A stretch of 64,000 bases of DNA from Niabella sp. GTDB lineage: Bacteria; Bacteroidota; Bacteroidia; Chitinophagales; Chitinophagaceae. The DNA lies in the NCBI RefSeq assembly GCF_030150205.1, contig NZ_JASLGT010000004.1, positions 1 through 64,000 of the forward strand, read 5' to 3'. Position 1 is the stretch's first letter; the number at the start of each line of letters is the position of its first letter. The notes under the pieces were generated by a model, which made no database searches, was not told the origin of the DNA, and saw only the letters and a list, made by a program, of their open reading frames with translations. The position numbers and the translations under genes are program-made. Below are positions 17,526-24,759 of the stretch, piece by piece.

Positions 17526-18392
17526 TTATGATTTCAAACCATTAAAGTCCGGGTATGCGGCGGCAATCTTTTCAATAAGGCCTTCGTTCAGTCCGGTTAT
17601 AATATGGTTGTTACTACAATATTGCAGCAATGAAAGGGTATTTACATTACCCAACAGTTCATAACCGGTAAGCGGACAGCCGCCAAACCCGTTGATGACG
17701 CCATCAAAACTGCGGCAGCCTGCTTTCCAGGCCGCGTCGATTTTCTCCAATGCCTGCTCCGGGAGCGTGTGCAAATGCAGGCCCAGCTCTATATTTGGAA
17801 AACGGGGGATCAGCGTTTTAAAAAGTTTGTAAATGATTTCGGGAGTGCCCAGCCCGGTGGTATCGGATAGGGTGATGGTTTGAACACCTTTGCCTGCCAG
17901 TAAATAAACGGCGTCCTGTAAAATAAATTCCGACCATTCATCACCATAGGGATTCCCAAAGGCCATGCTGATATATACCCGGAGTGCCTTTCCGGTGCTT
18001 TGACTGATATCAGCAATTTCGCTTAAGGCATGCAATACTTTAGACGAATCGGAATGAATATTCCGTTCCAGGAAGGTATTGGAGATCGAATAGGGGAATC
18101 CTAAAATGTCCACTTTTTGTTGTGCGGCTGCTTCCATCGCGCCCCGCGCGTTGCCAATAATAGCCAGCAGTTTGGTGGCCGATCCTTCTTTATTGATCTT
18201 CTCCAGCACTTTTGCGGATTCCGCCATTTGCGGTACCGCTTTTGGCGACACAAAGCTTCCGAAATCGATCACTTCAAATCCCACCTGTATCAGCTCATTG
18301 ATATAGGCCGCCCGTTTTTCCGGAGGGATGGTATAGGGGAGGCCCTGCTGTGCATCGCGCGGGCACTCGGTTATTTTTAGTTCATTGTTCAT
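17526..18392 (-). CDS. Hydroxymethylglutaryl-CoA lyase
   Basis: A 288-residue HMGL-like TIM-barrel enzyme cleaving 3-hydroxy-3-methylglutaryl-CoA to acetyl-CoA and acetoacetate, the last carbon-splitting step of leucine breakdown. It opens with KITECPRDAQQG (family I-x-E-x-x-R-D-x-x-Q, metal and substrate ligands). It has the HMG-CoA lyase signature SFDGVINGFGGCPLTGYELLGN near residue 230, with the active-site Cys. The D-T-T-G-L segment (SDTTGLGTP) and the metal-binding H-L-H (GLHLHT) are present. It continues the minus-strand leucine cluster and feeds the CoA-transferase downstream. A small four-helix gene precedes it. Confidence 0.92.
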   Translation of the reverse strand: MNNELKITECPRDAQQGLPYTIPPEKRAAYINELIQVGFEVIDFGSFVSPKAVPQMAESAKVLEKINKEGSATKLLAIIGNARGAMEAAAQQKVDILGFPYSISNTFLERNIHSDSSKVLHALSEIADISQSTGKALRVYISMAFGNPYGDEWSEFILQDAVYLLAGKGVQTITLSDTTGLGTPEIIYKLFKTLIPRFPNIELGLHLHTLPEQALEKIDAAWKAGCRSFDGVINGFGGCPLTGYELLGNVNTLSLLQYCSNNHIITGLNEGLIEKIAAAYPDFNGLKS

Positions 18393-18438
18393 GGTATATA
18401 GTTAATAGCTAATAGATCATGGCTCATGGTTTACCTTT

Positions 18439-18789
18439 TTATAAAGAATTACGAAGTTTGGTAATCATTTTGCTTAGCAACTCATAGTCTTCGTATAATT
18501 TCCTGAACAGATGCTCTGTAATATAGTTTCTCTTTTTTGCCAGGAATAACCCTGCCACTACCTCAATAGCTGAATGCAAGGCTATATTTAAGAATTGCTT
18601 AAATACCGGAATAGTTTGTCCTGTGGAACCCTCGGCGATGTTCAGTACAACGGAATCTGCTGCCTTTTTGAGCTGGGAAGAGCGGCTATATCTTTCTTCA
18701 ACCGGAAAGTTCTCTGTTATAAGATCAATCTCATTCGAAGCATCAACCGCCTTATGCCAAACATTTAATTCTTCAAAACGAAAAGCCAT
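18439..18789 (-). CDS. Four-helix bundle protein (S23 / intervening-sequence family)
   Basis: A 116-residue all-helical protein of the family formerly called S23 ribosomal or 23S rRNA intervening-sequence protein. It opens FRFEELNVWHKAVDASNEI, has the central SRSSQLKKAADSVVLNIAEG and ends with the helix YEDYELLSKMITKLRNSL. These are the diagnostic segments. In Bacteroidota such genes are scattered between unrelated genes and their role is unknown; they may act as small nucleic-acid binding proteins. It sits between HMG-CoA lyase and the acyl-CoA dehydrogenase and is probably a passenger. Confidence 0.9.
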   Translation of the reverse strand: MAFRFEELNVWHKAVDASNEIDLITENFPVEERYSRSSQLKKAADSVVLNIAEGSTGQTIPVFKQFLNIALHSAIEVVAGLFLAKKRNYITEHLFRKLYEDYELLSKMITKLRNSL

Positions 18790-18893
18790 ATCAATTAATA
18801 TTATTGCATTTGATATTTTAGTGTTCGTAGAGCATCGTTAACGATCATGTGTTGCATACTATGAGCGATGAACCATTGCCCATCAACTATGAA

Positions 18894-20039
18894 CTATAAC
18901 CCTAACTGCTTCGCGATCACGATCCGCTGTATCTCTGATGTTCCTTCGCCGATCTGCAGCAAGCGCTGATCGCGGTAGAAGCGCTCTATATTGTATTCCT
19001 TCATTAACCCATAGCCGCCGTGTAGCTGTACTGCTGCGTCAGCAACCTCTTTGGCGATCTCCGAGCAATAAAGCTTTGCCATGGCGGCTTCTTTTGTAAA
19101 CGGCTGATGGGTATCCTTCAGCCAGCAGGCCTTATATAAAAAGGTACGCGCCAGTTCTATCTTCAGGGCCATATCGGCCAGCTTGAACTGGTTGACCTGG
19201 AAGGAGGAAATAGCCTGTCCAAATTGCTGCCGCTCCTGTGTATAATTTAATGCCATTTCAAAAGCGCCCTGCGCGCAGCCCAGTCCCATAGCGGCAATGC
19301 TTAACCGGCCGGCATCCAGCGTGCGTAACATGATCTTTGATCCTTCGCCAACCGGTCCCAGGGTATGCGACTTTGGTACGCGGCAATCATCAAAAAACAA
19401 CTGGGCCGTGTCGCTGGCGCGCCACATCATTTTGCCGTGCATGGCCTGCTGCGTAAAACCCGGTGTATCGCGGTCTACAATAATGGTTGTAAACTCTTTT
19501 TTGCCGTTTGCTTCATTGGTTACGGCCTGTACGGTAGTACCGCGGTTCAATGCAACGGAACCATTGGTGATAAAGATCTTACTACCGTTAATCACCCATT
19601 GGTCACCTTCTGCTTTTGCAGTGGTTTTTGAGGCCCTTGAATCACTGCCTGCACCAGGTTCGGTTAATCCAAACGACCACAGGGCCGTGCCGGTGCAAAG
19701 CTGTGGCAGGTATTGCAGCTTTTGCTCTTCTGTTCCATAATTATAAATAGGACCAATCCCCAGGGAGTTATGGGCCGCCAGCGTAGCGGCCTGCGATCCG
19801 TCTACCCGTGCTATTTCTTCTATGGCGATGATATAGGCCAGGTAGTCCATACCGGCACCGCCATATTTTTCCGGAAGATAAATGCCCATCAGGCCCAGTT
19901 CGCCCATTTGACGGGTGAGCTCCGGTGAGAACTGCTCATTTTCGTCCAGTTCCTGTGCCTTTGGTTGAATGCTCTTTTCCGCAAATGCCCGCACCATATT
20001 CCGGATCGCCTGGTGCTCCTCGCTTAATGTATAGTCCAT
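18894..20039 (-). CDS. Acyl-CoA dehydrogenase, probable isovaleryl-CoA dehydrogenase
   Basis: A 381-residue FAD acyl-CoA dehydrogenase. It has the N-terminal helical domain MDYTLSEEHQAIRNMVRAFA, the FAD-contact motif SFGLTEPGAGSDSRA, the strand VINGSKIFITN, and the C-terminal IGEGTSEIQRIVIAKQL. The Glu of that last motif is the catalytic base in the short and branched-chain group. It would oxidise isovaleryl-CoA to 3-methylcrotonyl-CoA, supplying the carboxylase encoded on both sides of it. The specific substrate is inferred from the neighbouring carboxylase, hydratase and lyase genes; a butyryl- or 2-methylbutyryl-CoA enzyme is possible. Confidence 0.9.
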   Translation of the reverse strand: MDYTLSEEHQAIRNMVRAFAEKSIQPKAQELDENEQFSPELTRQMGELGLMGIYLPEKYGGAGMDYLAYIIAIEEIARVDGSQAATLAAHNSLGIGPIYNYGTEEQKLQYLPQLCTGTALWSFGLTEPGAGSDSRASKTTAKAEGDQWVINGSKIFITNGSVALNRGTTVQAVTNEANGKKEFTTIIVDRDTPGFTQQAMHGKMMWRASDTAQLFFDDCRVPKSHTLGPVGEGSKIMLRTLDAGRLSIAAMGLGCAQGAFEMALNYTQERQQFGQAISSFQVNQFKLADMALKIELARTFLYKACWLKDTHQPFTKEAAMAKLYCSEIAKEVADAAVQLHGGYGLMKEYNIERFYRDQRLLQIGEGTSEIQRIVIAKQLGL

Positions 20040-20068
20040 ATTGAAATGATCTTTTGTTGTTATTATTC

Positions 20069-20126
20069 GGATTCGAGAGGACGTGAATCCTGGCTTTCCA
20101 CGTTCTGGTTCGTGTCCTCACGAACC
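20069..20126. repeat. REP-like palindrome pair upstream of the acyl-CoA dehydrogenase
   Basis: One perfect copy, GGTTCGTGTCCTCACGAACC (20107-20126), has an 8-bp stem and the loop TCCT. About 17 bp away is a diverged copy with arms GGATTC (20069-20074) and GAATCC (20085-20090) and AGGA in the centre, i.e. the inverted orientation. Paired opposite copies are typical of REP/BIME units. They lie between the dehydrogenase start and the end of the transposase at 20140. Confidence 0.7.
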
Positions 20127-20139
20127 TGCTTGATCTTGT

Positions 20140-20808
20140 TCATCCAAATTCTTCACGCAGATCCTTTAAAAATGGGAACCGGTTCTCATTCTTTTCATAA
20201 AAACCAGCAGAGGAGTACACGTAATCACAGGGATCTGTTACAAGTTTCCAGTGTGCCTGACATGGATTATAATGGATATAATCCAGCTTTTGATACGCTA
20301 CTTTTTTTGTATATAAATGAATGGCCAAAGGATCCCGTTGCCAGAATTCATATTGTTTATTGATTGCCGATACCTTATAAGAAGAAAGAGGGATTCCCTG
20401 GTCTGTCCGGATCCACTTTTTAAATTCGTGCGCCGTAAATTTTAATAGGGAGCCTTGTGCTGTTTCTTTGCCATTCAATGCGTTGGTTCTCCAGATTAAA
20501 TGAATATGCGTAGGCATGATTACAAAGGCAAATACATCGATTTTTCTGGTGTCTGACAAGTGCCGCAAAGAGTCGATGATAATATTTTTATAACTGTCCT
20601 GTTCCAGTAACCGCTGCCAGTTATTAATAGTTGCTGTCCAGAAGAAGATTTCACCGACTTTCATATAGCTTTTGCGCTGTAGTTTTAAAACCTTGCTGTT
20701 CCGGACAGAATCTTCTTGTTGCGGTTCGTGAGGACACGAACCGGGGCCGGGGATTTCACTGGCTTCTATGTGGCTTTTTCGCTGTGGTTTTATTTGCTGA
20801 TCTTCCAT
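20140..20808 (-). CDS. REP-associated tyrosine transposase (Y1, RAYT-like)
   Basis: A 222-residue single-strand HUH transposase. The core from about residue 49 (MKVGEIFFWTATINNW) contains the HUH pair PTHIHLIW and the C-terminal helix KLDYIHYNPCQAHWKLV, with the candidate catalytic Tyr in YIHYNP. This architecture and length match REP-associated transposases rather than IS200 (about 150 residues). Residues 1-48 are unusual: they contain a partial duplication (QRKSHIEASEI versus QRKSYMKVGEI), and the stretch GSCPHEPQ is encoded by a REP palindrome at 20723-20742. Matching palindromes lie on both sides of the gene. The enzyme probably moves these palindromes. Confidence 0.88.
   Translation of the reverse strand: MEDQQIKPQRKSHIEASEIPGPGSCPHEPQQEDSVRNSKVLKLQRKSYMKVGEIFFWTATINNWQRLLEQDSYKNIIIDSLRHLSDTRKIDVFAFVIMPTHIHLIWRTNALNGKETAQGSLLKFTAHEFKKWIRTDQGIPLSSYKVSAINKQYEFWQRDPLAIHLYTKKVAYQKLDYIHYNPCQAHWKLVTDPCDYVYSSAGFYEKNENRFPFLKDLREEFG
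20723..20742 (-). repeat. REP-like palindrome inside the transposase 5' end
   Basis: GGTTCGTGAGGACACGAACC, the reverse complement of the copies at 20107 and 20874. It lies within the N-terminal extension of the transposase gene and is translated. Confidence 0.85.
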
Positions 20809-20873
20809 GTTGAATTATTTTTATTACGGTTCGAACCCGGCCTCTCCCTTATCTACTGATCATCTGTTGTCCA

Positions 20874-20893
20874 GGTTCGTGTCCTCACGAACC
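20874..20893 (+). repeat. REP-like palindrome over the carboxylase stop codon
   Basis: GGTTCGTGTCCTCACGAACC, identical to the copy at 20107. The minus-strand TGA stop of the biotin carboxylase gene (20887-20885) lies in its centre. A second short palindrome, GGTTCGAACC, is at 20828-20837. Confidence 0.85.
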
Positions 20894-22891
20894 AGATGCC
20901 TGATCCAATCCCGCTTCTATGTGGATCAATGGCGTTGTTGTGTCTACCTTATCGCCTTCGGCTACATCTATTGCTGTTACCATTCCATCTTTCGGACTCA
21001 GGATATTATTTTCCATTTTCATGGCCTCTACAATTAACAGCAGGTCTCCTTTTTTAACAGCTGAGCCTTCCTTTACTGCAACCTTGATCACCTTACCTGG
21101 CATGGGTGCACAAATGTTTCCGGCTGCAGCCGCGGTGGCGGATGGTGGAGGTTGGGTATTTTTTGCTATATGCAGTATGTCATTGCGTTTTATGGTATAG
21201 TCAAATCCGTTGTAACGTATGATAAATATACCTGGTGCTATTTCAAAAATGTGTACAGGATAGGATTGCTGATCCAGTACAAGATTGAACTGTTGTGCTC
21301 CCACTTTTGTAAGCGTAGCATTGCTGAGTATCGTCTGGCATTCAAAATCGATTGAAGCAAGAGTTTGCCGGTGGATCATTATCACAATTTCCTGACCATC
21401 CACATTCAGTGTGAGCTGCCGAACCAGCCGCCAGTAACCGATGGCTTTCCAGATGGATGAGGCATTGCTCTCTTTATGAAGCAGGCTGAATACCAGTGCG
21501 GCGGCCAATGGAACCCGTATATCCTCCCTTTTTTTACGGTCTTCAAACTGTTGTAACAGGTTGGCCAGATGAATGTCGATATATTTTGTTGAGACCCTGT
21601 TTCCTATAAAATCCGGATGATGGAGTAGGCCCAGCAGGAAGGCGATATTGTTTTTAATGCCATAGATGAAATACTGTTGCAGCGCTTCAATCATCTTTTT
21701 GCGCGCGGCCTCGCGATCTGCTCCCCAGGTAATGAGTTTGGCAATCATTGGGTCAAAATCCCCCGTTACGGAAGCACCGTGTTGCAGGTGCATGCCATCG
21801 ATGCGGATGTGTTCGCCATAAGGTTCTTTGTAAAAGTATATCGTTCCGGGGGCTGGTAAAAATTGTTGTTCCGGATCTTCTGCATAAATGCGGCATTCAA
21901 TGGCATGGCCCTTTTGCCGGATGTCCTTTTGTTGAAGTTCCAGTACTTCTCCCCGGGCAATACGGATCTGCTGTTCTACAATGTCTACACCAGTAGTGAG
22001 TTCTGTAACCGGGTGTTCCACCTGTATACGGGTATTCATTTCAAGAAAGTAGAAACTAAGGTCAGGGCCCACTAAAAATTCAAGGGTTCCTGCACTTTGA
22101 TAACCGATCGCTGCAGCCAGCTGTACCGCCGCACTGCAGATCTGCTCCCGTACCGCCGGCGTCAACGTAGGAGATGGGGCTTCTTCAATGATCTTCTGAT
22201 GACGCCGCTGCAGGGAGCATTCCCGCTCAAACAGGTGAATGATATGCCCCTGCTGATCGCCCAGTACCTGTACTTCCACATGCCTTGGAGCCTCAATATA
22301 TTTTTCAATATAAACCGTATCGTCGCCAAAATAGTTTTTTGCTTCCCGTGCGGTTGCCTCAAGCGCATCTTTTAATTCGCTTTCCCGCAGTACCACGCGC
22401 ATGCCCTTGCCCCCTCCGCCGGCAGCAGCTTTTATCAGCAACGGAAAACCAACGGAAGCATACTGAGTCAATAACTCCGGTACGGTGCCGGTGATGCCCG
22501 GCGTGACTGGCACACCCGCGGCCAGGGCGGTTTTGCGTGCAGCTATTTTATTCCCCATGGCCTCCATGGCTTCCGGTGTGGGGCCAATAAATAGAATACC
22601 GGCCTTTCTGCAGGCATCCGCAAATGCTGCATTTTCGGAAAGAAAGCCATATCCTGGGTGGATGGCATCCGCATGCACAGCTTTAGCTGCGGCGATGATA
22701 TTACTGCTGCTCAGGTAGGTTTCTCCAAGCGATTGTCCTTTCAGCAATACAGTTTCGTCTGCTTCACGAAGATAAGCGGCACCGGCATCCTGGGGGGCAT
22801 AGACCAATACGGTGCTGATCCGCATTTTTTTGGCTGTCCGGATAATACGTAAGGCAATTTCGCCACGGTTTGCTATAAGGATCTTGTTCAT
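20885..22891 (-). CDS. Acyl-CoA carboxylase alpha subunit, probable methylcrotonyl-CoA carboxylase
   Basis: A 668-residue biotin-containing subunit. Residues 1-450 are the biotin carboxylase, with MNKILIANRGEIALRIIRTA, the ATP-grasp glycine loop KAAAGGGGKGMR, and the catalytic EMNTRIQVEHPVTE segment. A linker region of about 130 residues follows, and the C-terminal biotinyl domain carries EAMKMEN with the biotinylated Lys at 625. It carboxylates biotin for transfer to 3-methylcrotonyl-CoA by the beta subunit at 24760. The last residues, GLDQASGS, and the stop are shared with a REP-like palindrome, so the extreme C-terminus may have been altered by it. Propionyl- or acetyl-CoA as substrate is less likely given the leucine neighbours. 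Confidence 0.92.
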   Translation of the reverse strand: MNKILIANRGEIALRIIRTAKKMRISTVLVYAPQDAGAAYLREADETVLLKGQSLGETYLSSSNIIAAAKAVHADAIHPGYGFLSENAAFADACRKAGILFIGPTPEAMEAMGNKIAARKTALAAGVPVTPGITGTVPELLTQYASVGFPLLIKAAAGGGGKGMRVVLRESELKDALEATAREAKNYFGDDTVYIEKYIEAPRHVEVQVLGDQQGHIIHLFERECSLQRRHQKIIEEAPSPTLTPAVREQICSAAVQLAAAIGYQSAGTLEFLVGPDLSFYFLEMNTRIQVEHPVTELTTGVDIVEQQIRIARGEVLELQQKDIRQKGHAIECRIYAEDPEQQFLPAPGTIYFYKEPYGEHIRIDGMHLQHGASVTGDFDPMIAKLITWGADREAARKKMIEALQQYFIYGIKNNIAFLLGLLHHPDFIGNRVSTKYIDIHLANLLQQFEDRKKREDIRVPLAAALVFSLLHKESNASSIWKAIGYWRLVRQLTLNVDGQEIVIMIHRQTLASIDFECQTILSNATLTKVGAQQFNLVLDQQSYPVHIFEIAPGIFIIRYNGFDYTIKRNDILHIAKNTQPPPSATAAAAGNICAPMPGKVIKVAVKEGSAVKKGDLLLIVEAMKMENNILSPKDGMVTAIDVAEGDKVDTTTPLIHIEAGLDQASGS

Positions 22892-22945
22892 TGAGTAACA
22901 GGTAAGATGTTTTATAGTGAGGAGTGTGCAGTGTGCAGGAGGATG

Positions 22946-23725
22946 TTATAGTCTCCAATTGGGTTTTCGTTTTTCAAAAAAGGCCTGCATGCCTTCCTGT
23001 CCCTCGGCGGAGCTGCGGGCCCGGGCGATGGCTTCAACGGTGTATGGAATGGCTGTCTCCAGTTCCTTTGCTGCTATATGATGTAAGAGTTGCTTAGATG
23101 CTGCAAGGGATCCCGGTCCGGCCTGCAACAGTTCCTGTATCAGTTCTGCTACCTTGCTTTCCAGTTCTATCTCCTGCAATACCTGGTTAATGAGCCCTGC
23201 ATGAGCCGCTTCTTTTGCATGAAATTGCCGGCCTGTAAGAATAAGCTCTTTAGCTTTTGCCTCGCCCATTTTTTTTAAGATATAGGGAGCGATCGTGGCG
23301 GGAACCAGGCCCAGGCGTACCTCCGAGAATGCAAACAGGGTATCATTACCGGCATAGGCAAAGTCACAGGCGGCAATTAGACCATTGGCGCCCCCCATTG
23401 CCGCTCCATGTACCACGGCGATGGTGGGCTTTGGCGTATGATAGACGGTTTGAAAACACTGCGCCAGTTGCCGGTTCTCTCCCAGGCTTTCCTCGTATCC
23501 GGATGTGGCGTTGGCCTTCATCCATTTCAGGTCGGCGCCTGCACAAAATACTTTTCCCCGTCCCCGTAGGGTGATCACGCGCACGGCTTCATCACTAGTC
23601 AGGGTTTCAAACGCATGGATCAATTCCGCAATCATGATATCGTTGAATGCGTTCCGCACTTCCGGCCGGTTGAGCCAGATGGTGGCGATGTGGTAATGCT
23701 GTTCTGTTTCGATGGTTGTGTACAC
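22946..23725 (-). CDS. Enoyl-CoA hydratase, probable methylglutaconyl-CoA hydratase
   Basis: A 259-residue crotonase. The oxyanion-hole segments are FCAGADLKWMK (about residue 60) and the helix start HGAAMGGANGLIAACDFAY, and the active-site region is FSEVRLGLVPATIAPYI. In the leucine pathway it hydrates 3-methylglutaconyl-CoA to HMG-CoA, between the carboxylase and the lyase. The D-L-K-W-M motif after the oxyanion hole is typical of methylglutaconyl-CoA hydratases (AUH/LiuC). It lies 54 bp upstream of the carboxylase alpha gene on the same strand, and REP-like DNA begins right before its start. Confidence 0.9.
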   Translation of the reverse strand: MYTTIETEQHYHIATIWLNRPEVRNAFNDIMIAELIHAFETLTSDEAVRVITLRGRGKVFCAGADLKWMKANATSGYEESLGENRQLAQCFQTVYHTPKPTIAVVHGAAMGGANGLIAACDFAYAGNDTLFAFSEVRLGLVPATIAPYILKKMGEAKAKELILTGRQFHAKEAAHAGLINQVLQEIELESKVAELIQELLQAGPGSLAASKQLLHHIAAKELETAIPYTVEAIARARSSAEGQEGMQAFFEKRKPNWRL

Positions 23726-23730
23726 GATTC

Positions 23731-23812
23731 TTATTTTATATGCCGCCCCTAAGGGGCTGGGTTCAAAATTTATTGTTGGTCTACCGGGAGTTGATCCCGT
23801 AGGGATCTGTTG
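23731..23812 (+). repeat. REP-like element, left copy beside the IS200-like transposase
   Basis: Starts with TTATTTTATATGCCGCCCCT, then AAGGGGCTGG (stem GCCCC/GGGGC), a spacer with GGTCTACC, and a second stem GATCCC-GTA-GGGATC (23793-23807) followed by TGTTGT. The copy at 24463 has the same order in the same orientation. Confidence 0.75.
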
Positions 23813-23978
23813 TAAAAGAGCGTTCGTTCCATTTCTTAAAATTTATAATTGTTGTTTGATATTTAAGATAAAATGCCGGTTCCAATCCCGGGGTTGTCTG
23901 CGTCTTTGGCCTACCTTTTTTGACCCGGTAGGGGCCTTGCTATCGGTAGTAGTAGCCAGGGAATCAATGATGGCCCAA

Positions 23979-24000
23979 GCCCTGTAAGGGCGACCTGTTA
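23979..24000 (+). repeat. REP-like palindrome covering the transposase stop codon
   Basis: GCCCT-GTA-AGGGC (23979-23991) followed by GACCTGTTA. The last three bases are the reverse complement of the transposase TAA stop. The tail resembles GATCTGTTG after the other palindromes of this family. Confidence 0.6.
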
Positions 24001-24459
24001 AACGGGCTCTTTAAAAATAAATTGCTCATCATATTCAATTTCAAATTTTTTTAAAAAGTCAATATATTCTTCTGCGAATGTTTTTCTGCTGTGGTGTTGC
24101 TCCTGGTTGCGGATGTACGCGATGACATCCGGCACCTGCGACCGGCTATAGGAAAAGGCACCATATCCTTCCTGCCATGCAAATTTTTGTTTTGTAAATC
24201 CTTGCTCGTTGATCCATTTGGAAGAGTCCCCTTTTATATGTTGCATCAATTCGGATAACGATTGTACCGGACGCATGCCTATGAAAATATGCAGGTGATC
24301 AGGCATCCCGTTTATGGCGAGTAATTTGTGCGTTTTATTTTGGATAATAGCGGTAATGTACCGGTACAATTCCTCTTTCCATGCCGGGGCAATAAGGGCC
24401 ATCCTGTATTTGACTGCAAATACCAATTGTAAATGTATTTGTGTGTATGTGTTGGCCAT
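23998..24459 (-). CDS. tnpA: IS200/IS605-type transposase TnpA (Y1, HUH)
   Basis: A 153-residue single-strand transposase. It opens ANTYTQIHLQLVFAVKYR, carries the HUH motif PDHLHIFIG (about residue 60), and ends with the helix QVPDVIAYIRNQEQHHSRKTF, where the Tyr is the catalytic nucleophile and Q-x-x-H-H is conserved. The size is right for TnpA. No TnpB is adjacent. The gene has REP-like palindromes on both sides, including one over its stop codon. The same palindrome type recurs at 29.8-31.2 kb, so it may act on dispersed repeats rather than only on itself. It separates the hydratase gene from the carboxylase beta gene. Confidence 0.93.
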   Translation of the reverse strand: MANTYTQIHLQLVFAVKYRMALIAPAWKEELYRYITAIIQNKTHKLLAINGMPDHLHIFIGMRPVQSLSELMQHIKGDSSKWINEQGFTKQKFAWQEGYGAFSYSRSQVPDVIAYIRNQEQHHSRKTFAEEYIDFLKKFEIEYDEQFIFKEPV

Positions 24460-24462
24460 ATA

Positions 24463-24540
24463 TTATTTTATATGCCGCCCCTACGGGGCTGGATGTTAAA
24501 ATCTATATTTGGTCTACCCGGAGTTGATCCCTACGGGATA
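24463..24540 (+). repeat. REP-like element, right copy beside the IS200-like transposase
   Basis: Starts with TTATTTTATATGCCGCCCCT, identical over 20 bp to the left copy. It then has the stem GCCCC-TAC-GGGGC, a spacer with GGTCTACCC and GATCCC-TAC-GGGAT (24526-24539). It lies directly upstream of the transposase start. Confidence 0.75.
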
Positions 24541-24759
24541 GACCCTATATCTTTTTAGTTGTCCGCAAACCTCTATTCAGGTTCCCGCAGATCCCGCCGA
24601 CTTTCGCAGATTTCTTCGTTGATCTGCCTTTAATCCCTGGCATCTGCGGGCTGATTTATATTCCTCAGCATAAGAGTGCGACGCAACGAGGCTGCCAGCT
24701 GCACTACAGCCCGGTTTATAAAAAAATGGCTACCCGCACGTATTGCCTGTCAACCGTTC
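24541..24759. other. Intergenic region with CGCAGAT repeats
   Basis: No gene is seen. About 24588-24655 contains several diverged copies of CGCAGAT and ATCTGC in both orientations, a short dispersed repeat often found between Bacteroidota genes. The carboxylase beta gene ends at 24760. Confidence 0.4.

Noticed and set aside
24541..24759. tRNA or other structured RNA
   Set aside because: The paired CGCAGAT/ATCTGC segments belong to a dispersed repeat; no cloverleaf or known RNA motif could be built.
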